A stretch of DNA of 64,000 nt from Cohnella abietis (GTDB taxonomy: Bacteria; Bacillota; Bacilli; Paenibacillales; Paenibacillaceae). Shown here one piece after another: positions 17,323 through 26,425 of this stretch; the first letter of the stretch is position 1; the number at the start of each line of letters is the position of its first letter. The position numbers were made by a program, and so were the translations under genes. The stretch covers positions 5,425,501 through 5,489,500 of the forward strand of contig NZ_AP019400.1 in NCBI RefSeq assembly GCF_004295585.1. The letters are read 5' to 3'. The notes under the pieces were generated by a model. The model did not search any database, had not been told where the DNA came from, and was given only the letters and a program-made list of their open reading frames with translations.

Positions 17323-17862
17323 TTGAAACAATTAGCTTTGGAAGAGGATAATTCCTTACCAGTACAGCGTGAAGAGCTTCGTCGCAAAGTAATTAATGCA
17401 ATTGCAGATACAATGGATTTGTATGGCGCGACCCATTCATTTGGTGAGCTATACGGCATTATGTATTTCGAGGACAAGCCCATGACACTCGAAGATATGA
17501 AAACTCATATGAACATGAGTAAAAGCAACATGAGCTATGCGGTTCGCTCGCTGATGGCTTCCAAGATGGTTAACAAGCTTGAAGAGAAGGACGAACGCAA
17601 GGACCTTTATCTTGCGGAAACTGATTTTTTTCAGGCGTTTCAAAATTTCTTTACTACCAAGCTTCAACGAGAAGTTGATGTCATGACCCAGGCCATCAAT
17701 GACGTCATACCTCATCTAACTGAGATCATTCTAGCGATAGACACCACGGAGGATGAGCGCCAGCTCTGTCTGAAGGATCTACACAAGCTTCGGAATGCAC
17801 TCAGCTACTACACATGGCTACAGGAGTTCGTTCAGAACCTCAAGGATGGCCGATATTTTTAG
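17323..17862 (+). CDS. GbsR/MarR-family transcriptional regulator
   Basis: The TTG at 17323 has GCAGGTGA six bases upstream and is preferred over the TTG at 17305. The protein of about 179 residues has a winged helix (MTLEDMKTHMNMSKSNMSYAVRSLM, then EEKDERKDLYLAETDF as the wing). A C-terminal helical dimer region ends in YTWLQEFVQNLKDGRYF. This matches the GbsR branch of MarR regulators; GbsR of Bacillus senses choline. It is divergent from the importer operon and probably controls it. Confidence 0.82.
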   Translation: MKQLALEEDNSLPVQREELRRKVINAIADTMDLYGATHSFGELYGIMYFEDKPMTLEDMKTHMNMSKSNMSYAVRSLMASKMVNKLEEKDERKDLYLAETDFFQAFQNFFTTKLQREVDVMTQAINDVIPHLTEIILAIDTTEDERQLCLKDLHKLRNALSYYTWLQEFVQNLKDGRYF

Positions 17863-17905
17863 CTGTCTGTCTGGTTGAGTACCTCTTAGAAGCTCATACA
17901 AACGC

Positions 17906-17950
17906 AAAAAAGCGTTGGTACAGGTAAAAAACCTGTATCAACGCTTTTTT
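17906..17950 (+). terminator. Bidirectional terminator after the GbsR-like gene
   Basis: AAAAAAGCGTTGGTACAGGT pairs with ACCTGTATCAACGCTTTTTT around a 5-nt A loop, one of the strongest hairpins in the window. The repeat array begins about 16 bp downstream. Confidence 0.9.
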
Positions 17951-17965
17951 GGGCTGACTGACCAT

Positions 17966-19150
17966 CATCGTTGCTGACCCCGTTACTCGAAATTGTCGTA
18001 CATCCCTCTCCATTCACGCCTCATCCAGACCCCGTTGCTCGATTATTTCGTACATCTCCCTACATTCATGCCTCATCCATACCTCGTTACTCGAAATTAT
18101 CATACATCTCACTCCATTCATGCCTCATCCAGACCTCGTTGCTCGAAAATATCGTACATCTCTCTCCATTCACACCTCATCCAGACCTCGTTGCTCGAAA
18201 ATATCGTACAGCTACCTCCATTCGGCCCTCATCCTGACCTCATTGCTCGAAAATATCGTACAGCTCCCTACATTCATGCTTCATCCAGACCCCGTTGCTC
18301 GAAATTATCGTACCTCTCTCTCCATTCACGCCTCATCCTGACCCCGTTGCTCGAAAATATCGTACATCTCTCTCCTTTCACGCCTCATCCTGACCCCGTT
18401 GCTCGAAATTATCGTACCTCTCTCTCCATTCAGGCCTCATCCTGACCACGTTACTCGAAAATATCGTACATCTCTCTCCTTTCACACCTCATCCTGACCC
18501 CGTTGCTCGAAAATATCGTACATCTCCCTCCATTCACGCCTCATCCAGACCCCGTTGCTCGAAAATATCGTACATCTCCCTCCATTCATGCCTCATCCTG
18601 ACCTCGTTGCTCGAAAATATCGTATATCTCCCTCCATTCAGGCCCTATCCAGACCCCGTTGCTCGATTATTTCGTACATCTCTCTCCATTCACGCTCATC
18701 CAGATCCCGTTACTCGAAAATATCGTACATCTACCTCCATTCATGCCTCATCCAGACCCCATTGCTCGATTATTTCGTACATCTCCCTCCATTCATGCCT
18801 CATCCATACCTCGTTACTCGAAAATATCGTATATCTCCCTCCATTCATGCCTCATCCATACCTCGTTACTCGAAAATATCGTACATCTCACTTCATTGAC
18901 GCCTCATCCATACCTCGTTACTCGAAAATATCGTATATCTACCTACATTCATGCCTCATCCTGACCCCGTTGCTCGAAATTATCGTACCTCTCTCTCCAT
19001 TCACGCCTCATCCTGACCACGTTACTCGAAAATATCGTACATCTCTCTCCTTTCACGCCTCATCCTGACCCCGTTGCTCGAAATTATCGTACATCTCACT
19101 CCATTCATGCCTCATCCAGACCCCGTTACTCGAAAATATCGTACAGCTCT
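17966..19150 (+). repeat. Tandem array A: 23 units of 52 bp
   Basis: The core GTTGCTCGAAAATATCGTAC recurs with starts at 17982, 18034, 18086 and so on to 19125. All 22 intervals are 52 bp except one of 51. The core is an imperfect dyad with CGA and TCG nearly invariant, followed by a 29-bp segment that is also conserved (CTCCATTCATGCCTCATCC). The array fills the gap between converging genes and lies between their two terminators. The unit is not a multiple of three and lacks stops in several frames, so long reading frames here are meaningless. It is not a CRISPR because the between-core segments are not unique. Confidence 0.95.
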
Positions 19151-19197
19151 CATCCCACGGGGCGGCCGGCTCCGCCTACCCCAATAGCGATATGCCA

Positions 19198-19236
19198 AAA
19201 AACAGGGAATTCGATAAAATCTCGAACTTCCCTGCT
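19198..19236 (-). terminator. Terminator of the second importer operon
   Basis: GCAGGGAAGTTCGA pairs with TCGAATTCCCTG, followed on the minus strand by TTTTTTGG, 37 bp past the GNAT stop codon. Confidence 0.8.
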
Positions 19237-19272
19237 TCATTTTTGAAACAATCCTGCACCAATCCGCCCTTA

Positions 19273-19797
19273 TTACCTCGATTGATTAACCAATTGAAGG
19301 ATCCGGTCCCACCGTGCCGGATGACTCTCGTCTTTGTACACGGGCTGGAATCCTAATTTCATATAAATTCGGATTGCAGGCAGCCGGAAATCGTCAGTTT
19401 CCAATAATGCCGCTTTGCCGCCCTCTTCCTTCATCTTCTGCAGTGCCGCAAGACTCGCAGCAAAACCAAGACCTTTGCCCGAATAATCGGGCAGCACGCC
19501 TACCATATGCAAGTACCATTCTCCATTGCCCGTTTCCCAAGCCGTAGCCGTCGCGACAGGCTGGTCCCCTTTGCAGATGAACAGCACACGATCGGAATAG
19601 GAAGGGACATGATCTCCAATTTTATGAGCAAACTTCACTTCTCTTGTAAAAGAATGCCGGATAAGGTCCTCCCAATTCCGTTCGTCTCCCGGTTGAAAAT
19701 GACGAATCCGATACCCAGGCGGACATTGAAACACAGGTAAGTCTGACAGTATTTCCTTCTTCATGATCAGCTTAGATAAAGCCTGTTCCATCATCAT
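19273..19797 (-). CDS. GNAT-family N-acetyltransferase
   Basis: The 174-residue protein has the acetyl-CoA binding segment VGVLPDYSGKGLGFAASLAA (Q/RxxGxG/A-like) near residue 105, preceded by the beta strand GEWYLHM. Its first codons overlap the stop of the Gfo/Idh/MocA gene by 4 bp, so it ends the importer operon. The substrate is unknown; an amino sugar or related ligand of the importer is possible. Confidence 0.82.
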   Translation of the reverse strand: MMMEQALSKLIMKKEILSDLPVFQCPPGYRIRHFQPGDERNWEDLIRHSFTREVKFAHKIGDHVPSYSDRVLFICKGDQPVATATAWETGNGEWYLHMVGVLPDYSGKGLGFAASLAALQKMKEEGGKAALLETDDFRLPAIRIYMKLGFQPVYKDESHPARWDRILQLVNQSR

Positions 19798-20996
19798 TTC
19801 CTCGCTCTCGCTTTAAAGTCAGGAAATAATATAGCTTTACCGCCTGCCTCAACCGATTCCATCGACAAGGAAAAAACAGAGCTCCAAGTTACTGCATCGT
19901 ACACGTCCACCGATGGCGTCCGATCTTCCTGAATGGCTGAAATAAACTCCTCCAGCACAAGGAAATCACCTCCGCCATGCTTCGTCTCAGCAGCGTATTT
20001 CCCCCACTGCTTCCATGTTGGATGGTCATGCGTAGGCTGATAGCTATGCAAAGGCTCCCACATTTCCGAGCCGTCTTCTACATTTTTAGGTGAACGATTC
20101 TTAAACCAGATCAAATCATCCTCGTGCTGATGGCGTCCCGTAAGGAATGCCCCCTCAGTTCCCTGTAGTAAATAATGCGTTTTATTGTGCGGGCGTACAG
20201 AAGTCCAATCCACACGTAGCTCAATAAGCACACCGTTCTCCGTTTCTAAGACAGCTACCGCACTATCGCCCTGCTGCCAAAATCCCTTACGTGCCGCCGG
20301 GTGATCTTTGCCGAAATGCTCACCGAAATAATACTGCAACGATCTAGATTTAGAAACAAAGGTAGACACGCTTTTCAGTCGGTCTCCGTTAGGCTTATTC
20401 AGATTAATCCATTGTGCAACTGGACCTATAGAGTGCGTGGGATAATTGATCCCATTATATTGTTGATGCAATTGCCCTCTCCAGGTGAGTGAGCCGTCTG
20501 GATGATGGATTAAGTGGCGCAAATCGTGGATATATCCACCTTCCAAATAAGTAATTTCGCCAAACATCCCTTGATCAGCCATATTCTTAATCGTGAGATT
20601 TGAACGCGAAAAGCAGTAATTTTCAGACATCATATATTTCAATCCCGTACGTTCTACTGTCTCGACAAGCTCCCAAGCTTCCTCTAACGAACGGGTCGCA
20701 ATAACCTCGCTCAGTACATGCTTACCCGCTTCCAATGCATCGATAGATTGCCTTGCATGCAGATGCATAGGGCTCAAAATAAATACCGCGTCAATGGACG
20801 GATCCTTCAGCATTTCATGATAATCGCGGTACGTTCGAATTTCCGGAAATTTTTCCTTCCACTGACTAAGCACCCACTCGTTCAAATCACAGGTAGCAGT
20901 CAAATGAATCCGATCCGATAGAGAGTAAAGAGCATTCATGAAGCTTGCTCCCCGATTCCCGCCAACGATAGCTAATCTTACAGGCTTACGATTCAC
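19794..20996 (-). CDS. Gfo/Idh/MocA-family oxidoreductase
   Basis: The 400-residue protein begins with an NAD(P)-binding turn (RLAIVGGNRGASFMNAL) and has the family EKP-like motif replaced by EAGKHVLSEVIATRS. A C-terminal alpha/beta substrate domain contains TYLEGGYIHDLRHLIHH. Such enzymes oxidise or reduce sugars, inositols or sugar derivatives. Stop and start codons overlap with both neighbours, so it is coupled to the importer and the phosphoesterase. The conserved Lys of EKP is not seen (SEVI), so redox chemistry should be viewed with some caution. Confidence 0.83.
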   Translation of the reverse strand: MNRKPVRLAIVGGNRGASFMNALYSLSDRIHLTATCDLNEWVLSQWKEKFPEIRTYRDYHEMLKDPSIDAVFILSPMHLHARQSIDALEAGKHVLSEVIATRSLEEAWELVETVERTGLKYMMSENYCFSRSNLTIKNMADQGMFGEITYLEGGYIHDLRHLIHHPDGSLTWRGQLHQQYNGINYPTHSIGPVAQWINLNKPNGDRLKSVSTFVSKSRSLQYYFGEHFGKDHPAARKGFWQQGDSAVAVLETENGVLIELRVDWTSVRPHNKTHYLLQGTEGAFLTGRHQHEDDLIWFKNRSPKNVEDGSEMWEPLHSYQPTHDHPTWKQWGKYAAETKHGGGDFLVLEEFISAIQEDRTPSVDVYDAVTWSSVFSLSMESVEAGGKAILFPDFKARARK

Positions 20997-21853
20997 TTAT
21001 GATCCACCCGCTTTCTTCCCGTGTGAAGGCTGCTGACGATTAACTCAGCTGCTTTTGAATCTCCTTCTGCATTCGGGTAAATGTCATAATCAAACATGCT
21101 AGCAGTAAAGAGTGATGCCCATTCGGTCAATTCCTCACTTGCTATACTGACAGTTTCCAGCTTAACTTCATCCTCAAGGACAGTAACGATCCGAACAGCA
21201 GGAACATCTGGCACGGATGCCGTTTGAATGAAATGCCAATTGTCCTTGCTGACAATCGAATGAATGTGATTATGGCCGTTGAAATAAAACCCATTCCCCT
21301 TCCACTGCTCGAGCACAGGCCAGATGTCCAAATTAGGATCAAGAGACATCATCTCTTCAGTCGATCTCTCGGTTGTCCCATACAGGGGGTGATGACCGAA
21401 AACGAGTAGTGGACGATCCGTTGGTCGACTCATTTGCTGCTTAAGCCAGTCCAATTGCTCTTCATCAATCGTTCCGCTCCAATCGTCACGGGTTTCTCGA
21501 GCAGTATCCAGAAGAAGAATGGTCGCATCTGGCCCCTCGATAAATCCGTAGCGTTGCTGCTTTGTTACAGCAAGAATGTCCTTCTTCGGATAAGTGTACG
21601 TATCGTGATTGCCTAGAATATGAAGGAACTGACCGCTAAACTTACTATCAGCGATTTTATTCATAATATAATTGAACTCTGAATACTCCCCTGCATGAGT
21701 CAAATCTCCCACAGAAATATGATAGTCAGCGTCAATAGCTAGGAACTTATCCATAAAGTGCTCATAGTAAGCATCACGGGCTTGTTCGATTTGTGGATTA
21801 GGATTTGTCAATTCGATAGGGTAGTGTAAATCTCCGATAATAGCTAGTTTCAT
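20993..21853 (-). CDS. Calcineurin-like metallophosphoesterase
   Basis: The 286-residue cytoplasmic protein carries MKLAIIGDLHYP, SVGDLTHAGE, LGNHDTY, FGHHPLYG and FNGHNHIHS in the family order, giving all expected metal ligands. It overlaps the downstream oxidoreductase gene by 4 bp and follows the permease by 10 bp. It probably acts on the phosphoester or phosphodiester delivered by the importer of this operon. Confidence 0.85.
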   Translation of the reverse strand: MKLAIIGDLHYPIELTNPNPQIEQARDAYYEHFMDKFLAIDADYHISVGDLTHAGEYSEFNYIMNKIADSKFSGQFLHILGNHDTYTYPKKDILAVTKQQRYGFIEGPDATILLLDTARETRDDWSGTIDEEQLDWLKQQMSRPTDRPLLVFGHHPLYGTTERSTEEMMSLDPNLDIWPVLEQWKGNGFYFNGHNHIHSIVSKDNWHFIQTASVPDVPAVRIVTVLEDEVKLETVSIASEELTEWASLFTASMFDYDIYPNAEGDSKAAELIVSSLHTGRKRVDHK

Positions 21854-21863
21854 AATAATCCTC

Positions 21864-22769
21864 CTACCCTTTAATCCCAGAATTCATAAAGCTACTAATA
21901 ACCTGCCGCTGGAACATTAAGAATCCTAACATAAGCGGAGCTGAAACAATTAAAGTTGCTGCGCTCACATCAGACCATTGTGCTCCAGACTCGGTGGACT
22001 TAGCGAACATAGCCAGACCTACGGTCAATAGACGATTTTCATCCGAATTAGTAACAATGAGTGGCCATAAAAAATCATTCCAATGAAAGCTGACCGAAAC
22101 AATAGCAAATGTTATATAAATCGGGCGAGATAGTGGAACGAAAATACGTGTCAGAATATGCAGACGCGAAGCTCCTTCTACACGTGCAGCTTCCTCCAGC
22201 TCATTGGGCAGCTGCTTGAAGGCTTGCCTAAGCAGAAATACGCCGAATGAGGAAGCAAAGTAAGGGAGCATGATTCCAAACTTGGTATCCAGTAAGCCAA
22301 ATTCACTCAACACTTGGTAGTTAGAAAAAATCAAAACATCAGGCGGCACCATAATTTGCACCAAGAACAGCATGAATACTACATCTCTTCCTACAAAGCG
22401 AACTCTGGCGAATGCATAAGCAGCCATCGTAAGAGTGACGAGTTGGACTGCAAGAACCCCACTACAAACAAGTAAAGTATTAAAGAAAAATTGCCCGAAA
22501 GGCGCTCCATGCCACACATGGATAAAATTATCGAAGGTCCAACCCCATGACCAGCCTGAACTAATGGCAGTTCCCTTTGGAAGTAGGGCTGTTCTCGTGA
22601 CCCAAACTAAGGGAATGATCCATAGGGCTGCAAAGCAAAAGCCGATTATATGCCATAATACCTTCACGATTCGACGTCTCAGCCTTTCTGAGCGCAGAGC
22701 ACGATTTTCTTCTAAAGGGTTTTGTTTATTTTGTTGCAAGAGCAGTGGCACCTTTAATTGATTGTCCAT
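21864..22769 (-). CDS. ABC importer permease (MalG type)
   Basis: The ATG at 22769 (MDNQLKV) with upstream GGAG avoids the 32-bp overlap that an earlier start at 22811 would create. The product of about 301 residues has six membrane helices and EAA loop LEEAARVEGASRLHILTRIF. It pairs with the upstream MalF-type permease. Confidence 0.87.
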   Translation of the reverse strand: MDNQLKVPLLLQQNKQNPLEENRALRSERLRRRIVKVLWHIIGFCFAALWIIPLVWVTRTALLPKGTAISSGWSWGWTFDNFIHVWHGAPFGQFFFNTLLVCSGVLAVQLVTLTMAAYAFARVRFVGRDVVFMLFLVQIMVPPDVLIFSNYQVLSEFGLLDTKFGIMLPYFASSFGVFLLRQAFKQLPNELEEAARVEGASRLHILTRIFVPLSRPIYITFAIVSVSFHWNDFLWPLIVTNSDENRLLTVGLAMFAKSTESGAQWSDVSAATLIVSAPLMLGFLMFQRQVISSFMNSGIKG

Positions 22770-22779
22770 GAGCTCCGTC

Positions 22780-23676
22780 CTATTCGTAATGGATTTTACG
22801 ATCCCAGCCAAAAAACTGTAAGGATGAAATAACTAACAGCAACGCGATCATCACAACGGTCATCGTAGCTGCCATCCCCTGATCGTAGAAATTGAAGGTC
22901 GTGTCGTAGATGTAATACAGCAATAGGTTGCTCGAATTGTTAGGCCCGCCTTTAGTCATAATCCAGAGATGATCGACTAGCTTAAAGGCATTCGTAATGG
23001 CCACAACCGCTACGAACAATGTAGTCGGCATCGTGAGTGGAATGGTAATGCGTCGTATTGCGGCGAGCGCCCCTACGCCGTTAACCGAAGCAGCTTCATA
23101 TAAGTCCTTCGGAATTTGCTGCATGCCTGCCAAATAAAAAATCATGAAATAGCCGGCTTCCTTCCACACCATCATGAAGATTAATGCACCCATTACCGTA
23201 CTCGGATTTCCAAGTAAATTGACCGGCTGATCCGCAATCCAAGAGGCTAGCTTTGCGAACAGACCGAAATGCGGTGTATACAGAAACAACCAGATGTTCG
23301 CCACTGCGATCATTGGTATCATATTCGGATAGAAAAAGGCGAGACGTGAAAGCCCACGACCTTTCATTGCCTTGTCCGCAAATAGTGCCATCAAGAAGGC
23401 AAGGACTAATGAGACCGGAACTGTTCCAATTGCAAACCATATATTGTTGAAAAATACTTTCTTAAAAACTTGATCATTCAGCAGGTTTACGTAATTGTCG
23501 AATCCAACGAATAACGGTTCAGGCGTCGCTAAATTTTTCTCATACATGCTAAGCCAAACGGACTTCAACATAGGGTAGAAGGTAAATAGGCAGAGAAATA
23601 GGAGCGATGGTAATACAAGCCCCCAGCCGAATCCGTTTCGTCTGAGCTTCTCACTCCATCCGGGAACCATGTTCAT
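22780..23676 (-). CDS. ABC importer permease (MalF type)
   Basis: The 298-residue protein has six membrane helices and EAA loop YEAASVNGVGALAAIRRITI. It lies between the binding-protein gene, with a strong intercistronic hairpin in the gap, and the second permease. Confidence 0.88.
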   Translation of the reverse strand: MNMVPGWSEKLRRNGFGWGLVLPSLLFLCLFTFYPMLKSVWLSMYEKNLATPEPLFVGFDNYVNLLNDQVFKKVFFNNIWFAIGTVPVSLVLAFLMALFADKAMKGRGLSRLAFFYPNMIPMIAVANIWLFLYTPHFGLFAKLASWIADQPVNLLGNPSTVMGALIFMMVWKEAGYFMIFYLAGMQQIPKDLYEAASVNGVGALAAIRRITIPLTMPTTLFVAVVAITNAFKLVDHLWIMTKGGPNNSSNLLLYYIYDTTFNFYDQGMAATMTVVMIALLLVISSLQFFGWDRKIHYE

Positions 23677-23693
23677 TCAGTCCTTCCTTAAGG

Positions 23694-23732
23694 AATGCGC
23701 CAGGACAAGCGTGCTTGCTGTCCTGGCGCATT
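23694..23732 (-). other. Intercistronic hairpin after the binding-protein gene
   Basis: AATGCGCCAGGACA pairs perfectly with TGTCCTGGCGCATT (14 bp, 11-nt loop) and has no T-run. Such hairpins commonly stabilise binding-protein mRNA and lower downstream permease expression. Confidence 0.7.
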
Positions 23733-23766
23733 AAGATTGTTAATCCCTTACCGCTGTAGCAACTAA

Positions 23767-25125
23767 TTACTTATTAAATGGGGCAAGCGCTTGATCTGCT
23801 TCTTCTTGCGCTTTTTTAAGTGCGCCAGCCGCATCGATCTGACCAGCTAAAGCAGCTTGAATCTGATTTGTAATCGCGGTAGACACCTTACCATGGTTAT
23901 GAGTCGACAACTCTCTGAACGCATATTCCAGTTGATCACGTGCAACTAGAGCTTGCGGGAAATCTGCCGTATACTTCTTCATTGCATCCGTATCGTAAGC
24001 GGATTTACGTACACCTACATAACCAGATGAGCTACTGAATAAAGCAGCTTGCTCAGGAGCTGTCATGTATTTCGCGAATTCAAAAGCTGCTGCTTGCTTC
24101 TCAGGAGATCTATCCTTGAAAATGTACAAGTTACCGCCACCCGTTGGGGATCCGAATTGCTTATCTGCAGGAGGGAACGCCACGCCGAATTCGAACTTGG
24201 CGTTATTTCTTACGTTCGTCAAGTTACCACTCGTATGCATCATCATCGCTGTTTTACCTTCGATGAAGTCAGTCGGTACTGTTGCCCAATCAATTACACC
24301 CTCTGGCATAGCCTTGTTTTTACGAGAAAGGTCTAACCAGAATTGCAATGCTTCAACGTTCTCAGGAGTATCGAACATAGCCTTCTTACCGTCGGAGGAC
24401 ATTATGTTTTGCTTTGGATCAGCAGCATGCTGACGAGCAAGCATTTGGAACATCCAGTAGGAATCGTCGTTCCCTGGAATTTCTAAGCCAGCATGACCAT
24501 CTTTGTTCAATTGCTTAGCATAAGTTACAAGCTCATCCCATGTTGTAGGCGGCTTTTCCGGATCCAAGCCTGCAGCCTTAAACATTTCTTTGTTGTAGTA
24601 CATAACAATCGTACTCCGTTGGAATGGAAGGCTGTATGTTTTGCCTTCCGACTGTGTATCTTCAATAAAGGCAGGATAGAAATCATCCATCTTAATATCT
24701 GCGTCTTTCGCAATGAAATCATCAAGTGGAATAATCGCGTTCATATCCAGCATGCTGTATAATTCCGTCGACATCATAACAGCTACATCAGGTGGCTGCT
24801 TAGCTTGAACACCCGCTTGGATTTTTACCGTATTATCGCCATAGTTACCTGTATAAACCGGTTTAACCTTAATATCAGGATGCTGATCCATAAATGTGCT
24901 AGCCATAGAATCAATCACTTTAGTTAGTGGACCGCCAACGTTAACGGGATAATAGAATGTGATTTCTACTGGTTCTTTAACCTCTGGGGAAGCGCTAGTG
25001 CTTGCAGAAGGCTGAGAGGCATTGCCGCCCGTTTCAGTTGAAGTATTATTTGATTGGCCACATCCTGCTATTGCCGCCGTTGCACAAAGCGATAACAATA
25101 ATATTAACTTTGATTGCTTTAACAT
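23767..25125 (-). CDS. ABC importer solute-binding lipoprotein
   Basis: The ATG at 25125 is used because the earlier TTG at 25146 lies in the ribosome site GAAAGGGG. The signal peptide ends in lipobox AIAGCG, followed by a Ser/Thr-rich linker. The mature part is a family 1 extracellular binding protein of about 430 residues (ITFYYPVNVGG, SSSGYVGVRKSAY near the C terminus). It heads the operon with two permeases, phosphoesterase, oxidoreductase and acetyltransferase. No ATPase is encoded here, so a shared one is presumed. The AraC regulator upstream probably controls it. Confidence 0.86.
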   Translation of the reverse strand: MLKQSKLILLLSLCATAAIAGCGQSNNTSTETGGNASQPSASTSASPEVKEPVEITFYYPVNVGGPLTKVIDSMASTFMDQHPDIKVKPVYTGNYGDNTVKIQAGVQAKQPPDVAVMMSTELYSMLDMNAIIPLDDFIAKDADIKMDDFYPAFIEDTQSEGKTYSLPFQRSTIVMYYNKEMFKAAGLDPEKPPTTWDELVTYAKQLNKDGHAGLEIPGNDDSYWMFQMLARQHAADPKQNIMSSDGKKAMFDTPENVEALQFWLDLSRKNKAMPEGVIDWATVPTDFIEGKTAMMMHTSGNLTNVRNNAKFEFGVAFPPADKQFGSPTGGGNLYIFKDRSPEKQAAAFEFAKYMTAPEQAALFSSSSGYVGVRKSAYDTDAMKKYTADFPQALVARDQLEYAFRELSTHNHGKVSTAITNQIQAALAGQIDAAGALKKAQEEADQALAPFNK

Positions 25126-25158
25126 TTTATTGGTAGCCCCTTTCAAGTTTTGTTCAAA

Positions 25159-25275
25159 TTAGTTGCCTACTTGCCTAAGCTCGTTGCGTTGTGAATCGTA
25201 CCCTTCTCTCCTCCTAATAAGGTTGCAGCCGGCATCTTGGCGCCTTAGCTTTAATCTTATTGTAGGGCTTGCCAC
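25159..25275 (-). CDS. Possible 38-residue leader peptide
   Basis: A GTG with AGGAGGGTAA directly upstream opens a short frame of 38 codons ending 34 bp before the binding-protein start. The product is basic (RLKLRRQ, IRRRE) and not recognised. The good ribosome site is the only support; it may simply be untranslated leader. Confidence 0.22.
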   Translation of the reverse strand: MASPTIRLKLRRQDAGCNLIRRREGYDSQRNELRQVGN

Positions 25276-25337
25276 TTACCCTCCTATTGAATAAAACACT
25301 TCATTTCTTGAACAAAACTCTCATTCACCAAAATAAA

Positions 25338-26201
25338 TCAATAAATGGTGTGATGCGATTTCGCTGAAATTTGATTAGCGTAAAGCTTAGGGGTAACTCC
25401 TGTTTCACGCTTAAATAGTCGAGTAAAATGTCCTTGATCGGCAAAGCCAACCTGTGTGGCAATTTCCTTCAAGCCGATCTTCCCAGAGCGAATAAGCAAT
25501 TTCGAACGTTCGATTCTCAAACGAATTAAATAGTGATGCGGCGTAAACCCGGTCTGCTGTTTGAAAATACGGATAAAATGGGACTGGCTCATACTTGCCA
25601 TTGAGGCTAGCTCAGTCAGTTGAATTTCCTCTTCCAGGCTCTCACGCATATATTGAATAACTTGAAAGATTTCTTGGTTTGCTGGTGTTTTACTATTTGA
25701 ATGTTGGGGAATAACCGAAGAATAGTGCTGTAGCAAATGAATGATCAACATATTAGATAATGAATCACTATATATTTTTCCTTTAGCTCCATCATTCTGT
25801 AATTCCTCAAGCATCCAAAGCCCTAGCTGTAGCAGCTTGGAATCCTTAACGTGAAATTTGCGATCCAATTGAATATGGCCTTCTGTCAGAAAACCAGATT
25901 CACGAGCAATCTCCTCGAGGATTGAAGGCTTAATCTCAATTTTCAGAAAATAGAGGGAGGTTTTTCCCCAAGGACATAGGATACTTTCGTTACACGGGGT
26001 AATATGAATCGTATAGTAATTTTCATAGTAGGCTGTGCAATGAATGCCAATCAAATACTTAGACTCCGACGAAGGGACGAATGCCTGCTGCGGGCTATAC
26101 CATTGAGAAACCTCAAGCTTATCCCATCCAAATCTATCGCTTGCAAGAACAGGCTGTGACGCCGTAAAGGACGAATGCTCTAATTGTTCCATCTTCATCA
26201 C
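25338..26201 (-). CDS. AraC-family transcriptional regulator
   Basis: The 287-residue protein has an N-terminal cupin-like sensor region (about 1-165) and two C-terminal helix-turn-helix motifs, IQLTELASMASMSQSHFIRI and GLKEIATQVGFADQGHFTRL. The family signature ends in FKRETGVTPKLY. It is encoded immediately upstream of the importer operon on the same strand, so it is probably its regulator. Confidence 0.88.
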   Translation of the reverse strand: MMKMEQLEHSSFTASQPVLASDRFGWDKLEVSQWYSPQQAFVPSSESKYLIGIHCTAYYENYYTIHITPCNESILCPWGKTSLYFLKIEIKPSILEEIARESGFLTEGHIQLDRKFHVKDSKLLQLGLWMLEELQNDGAKGKIYSDSLSNMLIIHLLQHYSSVIPQHSNSKTPANQEIFQVIQYMRESLEEEIQLTELASMASMSQSHFIRIFKQQTGFTPHHYLIRLRIERSKLLIRSGKIGLKEIATQVGFADQGHFTRLFKRETGVTPKLYANQISAKSHHTIY

Positions 26202-26349
26202 CCCTTGTTACCCCAATCTATCAGTCTTGTATGCTCCCCACGTTAATAAGCTGTTAAGGCTATGTTAATTCCCCCATTTCGTAAAATAAAAAGTAGATTT
26301 CGTGAAGCAGCATTCCGAGATGAACTGGAAGGATATTTCCATACGCGCC

Positions 26350-26389
26350 AAAAAGAAGCTGCCCCAAGTTACTAATGGGATAGCCCCTT
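26350..26389 (-). terminator. Terminator of the GH78-like gene
   Basis: GCTaTCCCA pairs with TGGGGcAGC and is followed by TTCTTTTT on the minus strand, about 40 bp after the stop of the GH78-like gene. Confidence 0.6.
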
Positions 26390-26425
26390 TGTATGGTTAT
26401 CTTATAAATTCATTACGAAAATTGA

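Noticed and set aside
17971..19068. Long overlapping reading frames with repeated peptides in array A
   Set aside because: The 52-bp unit is stop-poor in several frames and shifts frame each repeat. There are no ribosome sites, and equal openness in different frames is a property of the repeat.
17966..19150. CRISPR array
   Set aside because: The segments between cores are conserved rather than unique, the period is 52 bp with a degenerate dyad, and no cas genes are present.
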